64,000 nucleotides of DNA from Halomonas fontilapidosi (GTDB lineage: Bacteria; Pseudomonadota; Gammaproteobacteria; Pseudomonadales; Halomonadaceae): positions 42,098 through 106,097 of the forward strand of contig NZ_JACHXQ010000010.1 of NCBI RefSeq assembly GCF_014192285.1. The letters run 5' to 3'. The notes under the pieces are model-generated. The model searched no databases and had not been told where the DNA came from. It worked only from the letters and a program-made list of their open reading frames with translations. Position 1 is the first letter of the stretch; each line of letters begins with the position of its first letter. Both the position numbers and the translations under genes were made by a program. Positions 20,193 to 28,996 of this stretch are shown one piece after another.

Positions 20193-21776
20193 ATGCTGGA
20201 GCCACTGATTCGAATGCTGCGCCGCCTGTTCCGCAACCCGCCTGCGGCCCCTGCCGCGCACCAGGCGCCCGGCGCCTCACCCGTCACCGATGGAGCGACC
20301 ACGATGAGCAAAATAACAACCATTGCCGATGTCCGCCGCCACTTTCTCAACAACAAGGAGCCGATCTACTTCATCTCGGCCACCAACTTCAATCTGCTGG
20401 GGATCGGCGACTGGGTGGGTAACTTCCGCCACATCAACTATATCGACTGCTTCGAGGGTCAGCAGCGCAATGTCTTCGTGCCCAAGGAGAAGTTTCCCCG
20501 CGACTTCGAGAGCATTGAGGACATCAACAACTACCTCCTTGAGCACAAGGAGGTGATCGACTTCATCCAGTCGCGGGCGGACGGCGAGAATGCCGGCGTT
20601 GCCGCCTTCCTGATGTTCGATGAGCACACCGAAGAGGTCTGCAAGCAGCTCGGCCTGCGCGTGGCCTTCCCGCCGGCGGCGCTGAGAAATCGCATGGACA
20701 ACAAGATCGAGACCGTGCGCATCGGCAACAAGGCGGGGGTGCCCAGCGTGCCCAACGTGCTGGCCAAGGTGGGCAGCTATCAGGAGCTGTGCGAGGTGAG
20801 CAAGGACCTCGGCGACGACCTGGTGGTGCAGACCGCCTTCGGCGACTCGGGCCATACCACCTTCTTCATCGCCAGCGAGGACGACTACTACAAGCACGCT
20901 GAGGAGATCGAGGCCGAGTCCGAGGTCAAGATCATGAAGCGCATCAACTGTCGTGGATCGGCCATCGAAGCCTGTGCCACCCGCTGTGGTACCGTGGTAG
21001 GACCGCTGATGACCGAGCTGGTGGGCTTCAAGACGCTGACTCCCTACAAGGGCGGCTGGTGCGGCAACGAGATGTTCGCCGGTGCCTTCGACCAGTCGAT
21101 CCGCGACAAGGCGCGCGAGTATACCTTCCAGTTTGGTGAGGCACTGCGCGAGGAAGGCTACCGTGGCTACTTCGAGCTCGACTTCCTGATCGACATGGAC
21201 AACGGCGAGGTCTACCTGGGCGAGCTCAACCCGCGGGTGACCGGGGCCAGCTCGCTGACTAACGTGGCCGCCTTTGCCCACTCCGACATCCCGCTGTTCC
21301 TCTTTCACCTGTTGGAGTTCTCCGACGTCGACTTCGACCTCGACATCAACGAGATCAACGAACGCTGGTCGCACCCCGAGAGCGTCGACAGCTGGAGCCA
21401 GCTGGTGATCAAGCACACCGACGAGAGCGTCGATCTACTTACCAAGGCACCGCGCACCGGGGTCTGGAAGATGGCCGGTGACGGCAGCATCAGCTACGAC
21501 CACTACAGCTATCATCCGCATGCCGCCGAGAACGATAACGAGGGCTTCTTCCTGCGCATCAGCGGGGCGGGTGACTTCCGCTACGAGGGGGCGGATCTGG
21601 GTATCCTGATCACCCGTGGGCGCTTGATGGATGACGACTTCCAGCTCACCGAGCGCGCCAAGGCGTGGATCGACGGCATTCGTGGCCAATATGCCGGCCA
21701 GTCACTGCAGGATCCGGTCGTGGAGGAAGTCGCGGTGAGCCATGCCGTTGGCGGCGGCAACTTCAAGATCCTGTGA
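20193..21776 (+). CDS. ATP-grasp ligase, biotin-carboxylase-like, function unknown
   Basis: 527 residues from the ATG at 20193, chosen because AGGAG lies five bases before it. An in-frame ATG at 20304, with a weaker site, would remove a 37-residue Arg/Pro/Ala extension (MLEPLIRMLRRLFRN...). The ATP-grasp core follows: 'FPPAALRNRMDNKIETVRIG', 'LVVQTAFGDSGHTTFF', 'IMKRINCRGSAIEACAT' and metal-binding 'GYFELDFLIDMDNGEVYLGE' followed by 'LNPRVTGASSLTNVAAF'. It probably joins a carboxylate to an amine using ATP. No biotin-carrier or carboxyltransferase domain is nearby, so true carboxylase activity is unlikely. Confidence 0.8.
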   Translation: MLEPLIRMLRRLFRNPPAAPAAHQAPGASPVTDGATTMSKITTIADVRRHFLNNKEPIYFISATNFNLLGIGDWVGNFRHINYIDCFEGQQRNVFVPKEKFPRDFESIEDINNYLLEHKEVIDFIQSRADGENAGVAAFLMFDEHTEEVCKQLGLRVAFPPAALRNRMDNKIETVRIGNKAGVPSVPNVLAKVGSYQELCEVSKDLGDDLVVQTAFGDSGHTTFFIASEDDYYKHAEEIEAESEVKIMKRINCRGSAIEACATRCGTVVGPLMTELVGFKTLTPYKGGWCGNEMFAGAFDQSIRDKAREYTFQFGEALREEGYRGYFELDFLIDMDNGEVYLGELNPRVTGASSLTNVAAFAHSDIPLFLFHLLEFSDVDFDLDINEINERWSHPESVDSWSQLVIKHTDESVDLLTKAPRTGVWKMAGDGSISYDHYSYHPHAAENDNEGFFLRISGAGDFRYEGADLGILITRGRLMDDDFQLTERAKAWIDGIRGQYAGQSLQDPVVEEVAVSHAVGGGNFKIL

Positions 21777-21823
21777 GCTCCGGGAACCTTTCCCCTTCAC
21801 CTCGGGAGGTGCCGGCGGCCGAC

Positions 21824-22822
21824 ATGGAAAAGATGCTCGATTTTCGCACCATACGCGAGGAAACGGCGGGCGCCCGGTGGCAGGCACTGTTCGAGTACCA
21901 CTGGCCGGCCTATGAGCAGTGGTACCTCAGCGAGGGTGAGCGTGAGCGGCCGGGATACCTTGCCTGCTATAACGCCTTGCGTCAGCACATGCCGGAGCTG
22001 CTGCCGACCTATCGCGCGCTGTGCGGCCTGGCCGGTGGCGGTGACCTGGCGGCGCGTTTCCTGAGCCTCTACCAGCCGCCACCCTACATCACGGGCTGTT
22101 CCCAGGCGGTGCTGGCCAGTCCGACCTCTACGGTGCTGGCGCGCAACTACGATTACCCGCCGGAGCTGTGTGAGGGCACGATTCTCTACACGCAATGGAA
22201 CGAACGGCGGGTGATCGCCATGTCCGACTGCCTGTGGGGCGTGCTCGACGGGATGAACGATCGTGGGCTCGCCGTGTCGCTGGCCTTCGGCGGTCGCAAG
22301 GCGGTGGGGGTAGGCTTTGGCGCGCCGATCATCCTGCGCTACCTGCTGGAGTTCTGCGACACGGTGCCCGAGGCAGCCGAGGTGCTGGCCCGGGTGCCCA
22401 CCCATATGGCCTACAACATCACCGTGGCCGACGCTGCCGGTCGTTACGTGACGGCAATGATCGGTCCGGATCGCCGCGCCAGTATCCGCCGCGTGCCGGT
22501 GGCCACCAACCACCAGAAGAAGATCGAGTGGTACGCCCATGCCCTGGCTTCGGAGACGCTGATCCGCGAGCGTCAGCTGTCGATCCTGGTGGACGACGAG
22601 GCCACTTCCGAGGAGCGTCTTATCGAGGCCTTCTCGTCCCCGCCGCTGTTTCGCCATGACTACCGGCGCGGCCTAGGCACCGTCTATACCGCGGTGTATC
22701 GCCCTCGGTCGGGGCGCGCCCAGTTTCACTGGCCCGGCATGAACCTGAACATGAGTTTCGATGACTTTCCCGAGGAGCGGATCACCGTGCGCTACGGCAC
22801 ACGCGGGTTGTATAGCGGGTGA
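21824..22822 (+). CDS. C45-type Ntn-hydrolase / acyltransferase-like protein
   Basis: 332 residues from the ATG at 21824. The key feature is a Gly-Cys pair, 'YITGCSQAVLASPTSTVLA', followed by 'RNYDY'. This places the predicted N-terminal nucleophile at Cys92, as in the acyl-CoA:6-aminopenicillanate acyltransferase/Tan family, which self-cleaves before the Cys. Further family marks are 'WGVLDGMNDRGLAVSLAFGG', 'AYNITVADAAGRYV' and 'VATNHQ'. Relatives hydrolyse or form amide bonds (isopenicillin N acyltransferase, carcinine hydrolase). Next to an ATP-grasp ligase and a decarboxylase it may process an amide conjugate of an amine. Confidence 0.78.
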   Translation: MEKMLDFRTIREETAGARWQALFEYHWPAYEQWYLSEGERERPGYLACYNALRQHMPELLPTYRALCGLAGGGDLAARFLSLYQPPPYITGCSQAVLASPTSTVLARNYDYPPELCEGTILYTQWNERRVIAMSDCLWGVLDGMNDRGLAVSLAFGGRKAVGVGFGAPIILRYLLEFCDTVPEAAEVLARVPTHMAYNITVADAAGRYVTAMIGPDRRASIRRVPVATNHQKKIEWYAHALASETLIRERQLSILVDDEATSEERLIEAFSSPPLFRHDYRRGLGTVYTAVYRPRSGRAQFHWPGMNLNMSFDDFPEERITVRYGTRGLYSG

Positions 22823-22880
22823 TCGGACTCGTCGGTCGGTCGCCGCTCTTCGCCAATAACAAGCAAGGATAGGTGTTGCC

Positions 22881-25664
22881 ATGCAAGAGACCAGTCACAC
22901 AGAGACGCCCTATACCGCCCTGGGCTTCTACCACAAGATCTCCCAGCTGCGTGCCGACACCTGGAATGCGCTCAAGCGCGACCTCGGACAGCTGGTGCGC
23001 CTGCAAGACGATAGCCGTGCCAAGAACCTGGTCAAGGCCATCGACATCAAGCTGACGCGGCTCGAGATCATCGAGGACTACCACGCCTTCCCCTCCAAGG
23101 AGGACTTCCGCCATCTCTGGTCGCTGTTCGATCGTGGGGAGTACGGGCTGCTGGAGAAGGTCGTCAAGCGCCTCGTTCGAGCGCTGATCAGTGAGTCCTA
23201 CCGGCGGCGCCACGTCGACCTCAGCGAGACCGACGCCGATGCCGAGGACCTCGAGACCCTCGATGCCCTGGCGCAGCTGCGCCGTGGCCACCCGGCGTCG
23301 AATAGCTCGGCCCAGCCCTACTTCGAGCTGCTGATCGTCGACAACCTCTCGGCGCCGGAAGAGGAAGTGGTCCGCGAGGCCTTCCACAACATGCGTCGCC
23401 CCGAGGACCGCTTCGTCTACGACGTGGTCACGGTGCGCAGCTTCGAGGACGCGCTGATCGCGGTGCTGGTCAATCCCAACATCCAGGCCTGCCTGATCCG
23501 CTACGAGTTCCCCTACAAGTCGAAGTACAACCTCAGCGCCCTGCGCAGCTACCTGGAGGGCCTCTCGGAGAAGTCGCTCGAGAACCAGACCGAGGCCGAG
23601 CGCAGCATCTTGCTGAGCACCATGATCCATGAGCTGCGCCCCGAGATCGACCAGTTCCTGGTCACCAGCGGCGACGTGGAGGCCACGGCCAGCCGCGATA
23701 TCCGTCACTTCAATCGCATCTTCTACCGCGAGACGGACTACATCGAGCAGCACCACACCATCCTGCGTGCCATCGACAACCGCTATCGCACCCCCTTCTT
23801 CGATGCCCTGCGCGAGTACAGCAAGAAGCCCACCGGGGTTTTCCATGCCATGCCCATCTCGCGGGGCAAGTCGATCACCCGCTCCCACTGGGCCGGACAG
23901 ATGATCGACTTCTACGGCATCAATATCTTCCTTGCCGAGACCTCGGCCACCTCCGGCGGGCTGGATTCACTGCTGCAGCCCTACGGACCGATCAAGAAGG
24001 CTCAGGAGTACGCCGCCCGGGCCTTCGGTGCGCGGCAGAGCTTCTTCGTCACCAACGGCACCTCCACCGCCAACAAGATCGTCGTGCAGGCGCTGATCAA
24101 GCCCCGAGATATCGTGCTGATCGACCGCGACTGCCACAAGTCCCACCACTACGGCATGGTGCTGGCCGGCGCCCACGTCAGCTATCTGGATTCCTACCCG
24201 CTAGACGACTACTCCATGTACGGGGCGGTGCCGCTCAAGGAGATCAAGAAGACGCTGCTTGGGTACAAGCGTTCGGGCCAGCTGCACAAGGTCAAGCTGC
24301 TGTTGCTGACCAACTGCACCTTCGACGGCGTGGTCTACAACGTGCGCCGAGTGATGGAGGAGTGCCTGGCGATCAAGCCCGACCTAGTCTTCCTGTGGGA
24401 TGAGGCGTGGTTCGCCTTCGCCGGCTTCAATCCCACCTATCGCCCGCGTACCGCCATGCATGCCGCGCGTACCCTGCGCGACCGCTACCGCAGCGAGGCC
24501 TATCGCGAGGAGTATGCTGCCTGGAAGGCGGAGTTCGACGCCCTCGACCCCGACGACGATGCCACCTGGCTCGACCGGCCGCTGCTGCCCGACCCCGACG
24601 CGGTGCGCATCCGGGCCTATGCCACCCATTCCACCCACAAGACCCTGACCTCGCTGCGCCAGGGGTCGATGATCCACGTCTGGGACCAGGACTATCGCCA
24701 GAAGGTCGAGGCACCCTTCCACGAGGCCTACATGACCCATACCTCGACCTCGCCCAACTACCAGATCATCGCCTCGCTGGACGTGGGGCGCATGCAGGCC
24801 GAGATGGAAGGCTTCGAGCTGGTGCACGCCCAGGTCGAGGCGGCACTCTCGCTGCGCGAGCAGCTCTATTCCCATCCGCTGCTGCAGAAGTACTTCCGGG
24901 TGCTGGTCAACAAGGACATGGTACCGCTGGAGTATCGGCAGTCGGGGGTCGAGACCTTCTATGATCCGGTTACCGGCTGGAACAAGATGGAGGAGGCCTG
25001 GGCCAACGATGAGTTCGTCGTCGACCCCAGCCGCATCACTATCGCCATCGGCGCCACCGGCATCGATGGCGATACCTTCAAGAACGAATACCTGATGAAC
25101 AAGTACGGCATCCAGATCAACAAGACCTCGCGCAATACCGTGCTATTCATGACCAACATCGGCACCACCCGCGGTTCCATCGCCTACTTGCTCGACGTGC
25201 TGATCAAGCTGGCCAAGGAGTTCGAGTATCGCTGGGAGGAGAGCAGTCGCCCGGAACGCAAGATCATCGAGAACCGGGTCCACTCGCTGACCAAGGAGCT
25301 GCCGCCGCTGCCGGACTTCAGCCGCTTTCATTCAGCCTTCCGGCCCGACGCCGACGGCAATACCCCGGAGGGCGATATCCGCTGTGCCTACTTCCTCAGC
25401 TACGATGACGAGAACACCGAGTATCTGCGCTTCGACAATGGCGAGCTCCAGGCCCAGATGCGCACCGGCCGCGACGTGGTGTCGGCAAGCTTCGTGATTC
25501 CCTATCCGCCGGGCTTTCCCGTGCTGGTCCCGGGGCAGGTGGTCAGCGAGGAGATTCTCTACTTCCTCCAGGCCCTGGATGTCACCGAGATCCATGGCTA
25601 TCGCCCGGAACTCGGCCTCCTGGTGTTCACCGAGGAGGCACTGCGCAACCCGGCAGCGGGCTGA
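22881..25664 (+). CDS. Orn/Lys/Arg decarboxylase-like PLP enzyme
   Basis: 927 residues, longer than E. coli AdiA or LdcC (about 715-755). An N-terminal region of about 300 residues without close match to the usual wing domain ('EPYFELLIVDNL'-like, 'VLVNPNIQACLIRYEFPY') precedes the fold type I PLP core. The core contains 'SFFVTNGTSTANKIVVQ', 'DRDCHKSHHYGMVLAGA', 'FLWDEAWFAFAGFNPTYR' and the Schiff-base Lys587 in 'ATHSTHKTLTSLRQGSMIH'. The C-terminal part ends 'EILYFLQALDVTEIHGY'. It should decarboxylate a basic amino acid; diaminobutyrate, ornithine, lysine and arginine are candidates. A strong terminator follows, closing the four-gene cassette. Confidence 0.82.
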   Translation: MQETSHTETPYTALGFYHKISQLRADTWNALKRDLGQLVRLQDDSRAKNLVKAIDIKLTRLEIIEDYHAFPSKEDFRHLWSLFDRGEYGLLEKVVKRLVRALISESYRRRHVDLSETDADAEDLETLDALAQLRRGHPASNSSAQPYFELLIVDNLSAPEEEVVREAFHNMRRPEDRFVYDVVTVRSFEDALIAVLVNPNIQACLIRYEFPYKSKYNLSALRSYLEGLSEKSLENQTEAERSILLSTMIHELRPEIDQFLVTSGDVEATASRDIRHFNRIFYRETDYIEQHHTILRAIDNRYRTPFFDALREYSKKPTGVFHAMPISRGKSITRSHWAGQMIDFYGINIFLAETSATSGGLDSLLQPYGPIKKAQEYAARAFGARQSFFVTNGTSTANKIVVQALIKPRDIVLIDRDCHKSHHYGMVLAGAHVSYLDSYPLDDYSMYGAVPLKEIKKTLLGYKRSGQLHKVKLLLLTNCTFDGVVYNVRRVMEECLAIKPDLVFLWDEAWFAFAGFNPTYRPRTAMHAARTLRDRYRSEAYREEYAAWKAEFDALDPDDDATWLDRPLLPDPDAVRIRAYATHSTHKTLTSLRQGSMIHVWDQDYRQKVEAPFHEAYMTHTSTSPNYQIIASLDVGRMQAEMEGFELVHAQVEAALSLREQLYSHPLLQKYFRVLVNKDMVPLEYRQSGVETFYDPVTGWNKMEEAWANDEFVVDPSRITIAIGATGIDGDTFKNEYLMNKYGIQINKTSRNTVLFMTNIGTTRGSIAYLLDVLIKLAKEFEYRWEESSRPERKIIENRVHSLTKELPPLPDFSRFHSAFRPDADGNTPEGDIRCAYFLSYDDENTEYLRFDNGELQAQMRTGRDVVSASFVIPYPPGFPVLVPGQVVSEEILYFLQALDVTEIHGYRPELGLLVFTEEALRNPAAG

Positions 25665-25711
25665 CGCTTCCCGCCTGATCCCCGTGCTCCACAGAAAAAA
25701 CCGCACATTTT

Positions 25712-25738
25712 CGGCACAGGACAAAAAATCCTGTGCCG
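25712..25738 (+). terminator. Rho-independent terminator after decarboxylase
   Basis: CGGCACAGGA and TCCTGTGCCG form a perfect ten-base stem with an A-rich seven-base loop, followed by CTTTTC. It separates the four-gene cassette from doeC, which then needs its own promoter in the 175 bases before 25914. Confidence 0.8.
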
Positions 25739-25913
25739 CTTTTCGTGGGTAACAAAAAGTCCCGTCCCGTCAAAACCCGTACCCTGACACCATCGAGCCG
25801 CCACGGAATGTGATCGCTGGCGGCCCGGCCTTTTGTCCTTTTTCTCGGCGCCCAGATCCGCGCCGGAACATCGCCGGCGCTGATCTGCGCCGGTGCGTCA
25901 GGGGAGCTACAGC

Positions 25914-27410
25914 ATGACACCGTCCAGCAAGATTCTGTCCAGCAAACTCAGTGATCTACGCCTGTTCCGCCAGTATGCCTATGTCGACGGCAAGTGGACC
26001 CATGGCGAGGGCGGTCGCGAGGAGGCGGTGTTCGATCCGGCCACCGGCGAAGCACTGGGGCACATTCCCTGGCTGGAAGCCCACCAGATCACCGCAGCCG
26101 TGGATGCCGCCGAGACTGCCTTCGTGCATTGGCGCGCGCTGCGTGCCGACGAGCGCTGCGAGCGCCTGCTGGCCTGGTACGACCTCTTGCAGGCCCACCG
26201 CGAGGACCTCGCCACCCTGATGACCCTCGAGCAGGGTAAGCCGTTGCCCGACGCCCGTGGCGAGGTGGAGTACGGGGCGAGCTTCGTCCGCTGGTTCGCC
26301 GAGGAGGGCAAACGCACCTTCGGCGAGACCATTCCCAGCCACATCCCCAATGCGGCACTGGGCACCATCAAGGAGCCGGTGGGCATTGCCGCGCTGATCA
26401 CTCCCTGGAACTTCCCGCTGGCGATGATCACCCGTAAGGCCGCCGCGGCCATGGCGGCTGGTTGCACGGTGATCGTCAAGCCGGCCGGCGAGACGCCGTT
26501 CTCGGCGCTGGCGCTGGCGGAGCTCGCCGAGCGTGCCGGCATCCCGGCCGGCGTGTTCAACGTGGTGCTGGGCGAGCCTGCCGAGGTCTCGAAGATCCTG
26601 TGTGCCGAGGACCGGGTCAAGGCGCTCTCCTTCACCGGCTCCACGCGGGTCGGCCGACTGCTCCTGGAGCAGTGTGCCAACACCGTCAAGCGCGTCTCGC
26701 TGGAACTGGGTGGCAACGCGCCTTTTATCGTCGGCCCGGACATGGACCCCAAGGAGGCGGCCTTTGCCGCCGTGGCGGCCAAGTTCCAGACCGCCGGCCA
26801 GGACTGCCTCGCGGCGGACCGCATCCTGGTCCATGAGTCGATCCATGACGCCTTCGTCGAGCACTTTGCCGAGCGCATGGCGGCGCTGACCGTGGGCAAC
26901 GGCCTGGAGAGCGAGATCGATCTGGGGCCGCTGATCCATCGCCAGGCGGTAGAGAAGGCCGCGGCCATTGTCGACGACGCCATCTCCAAGGGCGCCACTT
27001 TGGTGGCCGGCGATCAGAGCCAGGCGCCGGGCGAGAACTTCTTCATGCCGGTGCTGCTCACCAATGTGACCCACGATATGAAGATCTGGCACGAGGAGAG
27101 CTTTGCGCCGGTGGCCGGCATCACCGCCTACGCCGACGATGACCAGGTCATCGAGATGGCCAACGACACCGAGTACGGACTGGCGGCCTATATCTACACC
27201 CATGATATTCGTCGCATCTGGAAGATCATGCGCGCGCTGGAGTTCGGCATGGTCTCGGTGAACTCGGTGAAGATGACCGGCCCGCCCGTGCCCTTCGGCG
27301 GCGTCAAGCACTCCGGCCTCGGCCGCGAGGGCGGGGTGACCGGCATCGACGAGTACCTGGAGACGAAGTACTACTGCCTGGGTGCCCTCGGCTCCGTGTC
27401 CGGGAGCTGA
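25914..27410 (+). CDS. doeC: Aspartate-semialdehyde dehydrogenase of ectoine degradation
   Basis: 498 residues from the ATG at 25914 (ribosome site GGGGAG eight bases upstream). It is an NAD(P)-dependent aldehyde dehydrogenase with 'ALITPWNFPLAMITRKAAAA', 'VKALSFTGSTRVGRLL', general base Glu in 'VSLELGGNAPF' and nucleophile Cys in 'TAGQDCLAADRI'. By sequence alone it falls near succinate-semialdehyde dehydrogenases. Its place before the diaminobutyrate transaminase gene and near doeABX argues for DoeC, which oxidises aspartate semialdehyde to aspartate. Confidence 0.85.
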   Translation: MTPSSKILSSKLSDLRLFRQYAYVDGKWTHGEGGREEAVFDPATGEALGHIPWLEAHQITAAVDAAETAFVHWRALRADERCERLLAWYDLLQAHREDLATLMTLEQGKPLPDARGEVEYGASFVRWFAEEGKRTFGETIPSHIPNAALGTIKEPVGIAALITPWNFPLAMITRKAAAAMAAGCTVIVKPAGETPFSALALAELAERAGIPAGVFNVVLGEPAEVSKILCAEDRVKALSFTGSTRVGRLLLEQCANTVKRVSLELGGNAPFIVGPDMDPKEAAFAAVAAKFQTAGQDCLAADRILVHESIHDAFVEHFAERMAALTVGNGLESEIDLGPLIHRQAVEKAAAIVDDAISKGATLVAGDQSQAPGENFFMPVLLTNVTHDMKIWHEESFAPVAGITAYADDDQVIEMANDTEYGLAAYIYTHDIRRIWKIMRALEFGMVSVNSVKMTGPPVPFGGVKHSGLGREGGVTGIDEYLETKYYCLGALGSVSGS

Positions 27411-27479
27411 TGGCCCGACCCCATTGATGAACCTTCTCCCCGGCGGGATGCCGGGGAGCACGAGAGAAGAGAGAACACG

Positions 27480-28907
27480 ATGAACCAGCAGCACCAGGAC
27501 CTGATCGCTCGCGACCGCAAGGTGACCTTCCACGCCTCCACCCACCTGCGCGATTTCGCCCATGGCGACGCGCCGGGCCGCGTGATCACCGGCGGCAAGG
27601 GCATCCATATCGTCGACAGGGATGGCCGCGAGTTCATCGACGGCTTTGCCGGTCTCTACTGTGTCAACATTGGCTACGGCCGCACCGAGATGGCCGAGGC
27701 CATCTACGAGCAAGCCCTGGAGATGTCCTACTACCACACCTATGTGGGACACGCCAACGAGCCGCAGATCGCCCTGTCCGAGAAGATCCTCGAGCTCGCC
27801 GGCCCCGGCATGTCCAAGGTCTACTACGGCATGTCCGGCAGTGATGCCAACGAGACCCAGCTCAAGATCGTGCGCTACTACAACAACGTGCGTGGGCTGC
27901 CGAAAAAGAAGAAGGTCATCTCGCGGATGCGTGGCTACCACGGCTCCGGCATCGCCTCGGGCTCCTTGACCGGCCTCAAGGCGTTTCATGACCACTTCGA
28001 CCTGCCCATCGACACCATCCGCCACACCGAGGCGCCGTTCTACTACCAGCGCGCCGCGGAACTCGAGGGCATGAGCGAGCGCGAATTCTCGAAGCACTGC
28101 GCCACCAGGCTCGAGGAGATGATCCTCGCCGAGGGGCCGGAGACCGTGGCTGCCTTCATCGGCGAGCCGGTGCTCGGCACCGGGGGCATTGTGCCGCCGC
28201 CGGAAGGCTACTGGGAGGCGATCCAGGCGGTGCTGGCCAAGTACGACGTGCTGCTGATCGCCGACGAGGTGGTCTGCGGCTTCGGGCGCATCGGCGCCGA
28301 CTTCGGCAGCCACTTCTATGGCATCAAACCCGACCTGATCACCGTGGCCAAGGGCCTGACCAGTGCCTACCAGCCGCTCTCCGGGGTGATCGTCGGCGAC
28401 CGCGTGTGGCAGGTGCTGGAGCAGGGCACCGGCGAGTATGGGCCGATCGGCCACGGCTGGACCTACTCCGGCCATGCCCTGGGCTGTGCCGCCGGCCTGG
28501 CCAACCTGGCGATCATCGAGCGCGAGGGGTTGACCCGCAATGCCGCCGAGACCGGCGGCTATCTGCAGCAGCAGATGCAGGCCGCCTTCGCTGACCATCC
28601 CATTGTCGGCAACGTGCGCGGCGTGGGCATGCTGGCGGCCCTGGAGTTCGCCGCCGACCCGAGCCGTCGCGCGGCCTTTGACCCGGCGCTCAAGGTGGGG
28701 CCGCGCATCGCCGCGGCGGCGATGCAGGAGAACCTGATTGCCCGCGCCATGCCCCAGGGCGACATCCTGGGCTTCGCACCGCCGCTGACCACCAACCGCG
28801 AGGAGGTCGACGAGATCGTCGCGCGGACCCGTCGCGCCGTGGATACGGTACTCGACGAACTGGTCCACGAGGGGGCCACCAAGGCGGTGGCGGATACGGT
28901 CGCCTGA
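27480..28907 (+). CDS. doeD: L-2,4-diaminobutyrate transaminase
   Basis: 475 residues. It is a class III PLP aminotransferase: 'GFAGLYCVNIGYGRTEMAEA', 'YYGMSGSDANETQLKIVRYY', 'ISRMRGYHGSG', 'LLIADEVVCGFGRIG' and PLP Lys in 'LITVAKGLTSAYQPLSG'. DoeD converts diaminobutyrate to aspartate semialdehyde, the substrate of the upstream doeC product. It lies 69 bases after doeC and is probably cotranscribed with it. Confidence 0.88.
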   Translation: MNQQHQDLIARDRKVTFHASTHLRDFAHGDAPGRVITGGKGIHIVDRDGREFIDGFAGLYCVNIGYGRTEMAEAIYEQALEMSYYHTYVGHANEPQIALSEKILELAGPGMSKVYYGMSGSDANETQLKIVRYYNNVRGLPKKKKVISRMRGYHGSGIASGSLTGLKAFHDHFDLPIDTIRHTEAPFYYQRAAELEGMSEREFSKHCATRLEEMILAEGPETVAAFIGEPVLGTGGIVPPPEGYWEAIQAVLAKYDVLLIADEVVCGFGRIGADFGSHFYGIKPDLITVAKGLTSAYQPLSGVIVGDRVWQVLEQGTGEYGPIGHGWTYSGHALGCAAGLANLAIIEREGLTRNAAETGGYLQQQMQAAFADHPIVGNVRGVGMLAALEFAADPSRRAAFDPALKVGPRIAAAAMQENLIARAMPQGDILGFAPPLTTNREEVDEIVARTRRAVDTVLDELVHEGATKAVADTVA

Positions 28908-28948
28908 CGGCTTGTCCGCTCCTGGCCCCTCGGGGCCTTACCCATTTG

Positions 28949-28976
28949 CGTCGCCGCGGGCCTTCCCGCGGCGACG
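28949..28976 (+). terminator. Perfect hairpin between doeD and eutB
   Basis: CGTCGCCGCGGG and its complement (loop CCTT) make a 12-base GC stem only 20 bases before the eutB start. There is no T-run, so it could reduce read-through or shield the doeD transcript end rather than terminate fully. Confidence 0.5.
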
Positions 28977-28996
28977 TCGTTGGCGTGGAGGAGAAC

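Noticed and set aside
18541..20280. A 579-codon minus-strand frame across doeX and the nitrilase gene
   Set aside because: It is the reverse shadow of two genes with intact catalytic motifs; no protein family is recognisable in it.
20193..21776. Assignment of the ATP-grasp protein as biotin carboxylase
   Set aside because: No biotin carrier, carboxyltransferase or acyl-CoA carboxylase partner is nearby, and the neighbours are amide- and amine-acting enzymes.
25914..27410. Assignment as succinate-semialdehyde dehydrogenase (gabD) with a GABA transaminase
   Set aside because: Sequence alone allows it, but placement beside doeABX and eutB favours doeC-doeD of ectoine degradation.
25956..28868. 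A 970-codon open frame on the minus strand across doeC and doeD
   Set aside because: It is antisense to two well-supported enzymes, with His/Gly/Asp-rich composition typical of the reverse reading of high-GC coding DNA. It has no ribosome site or family match.
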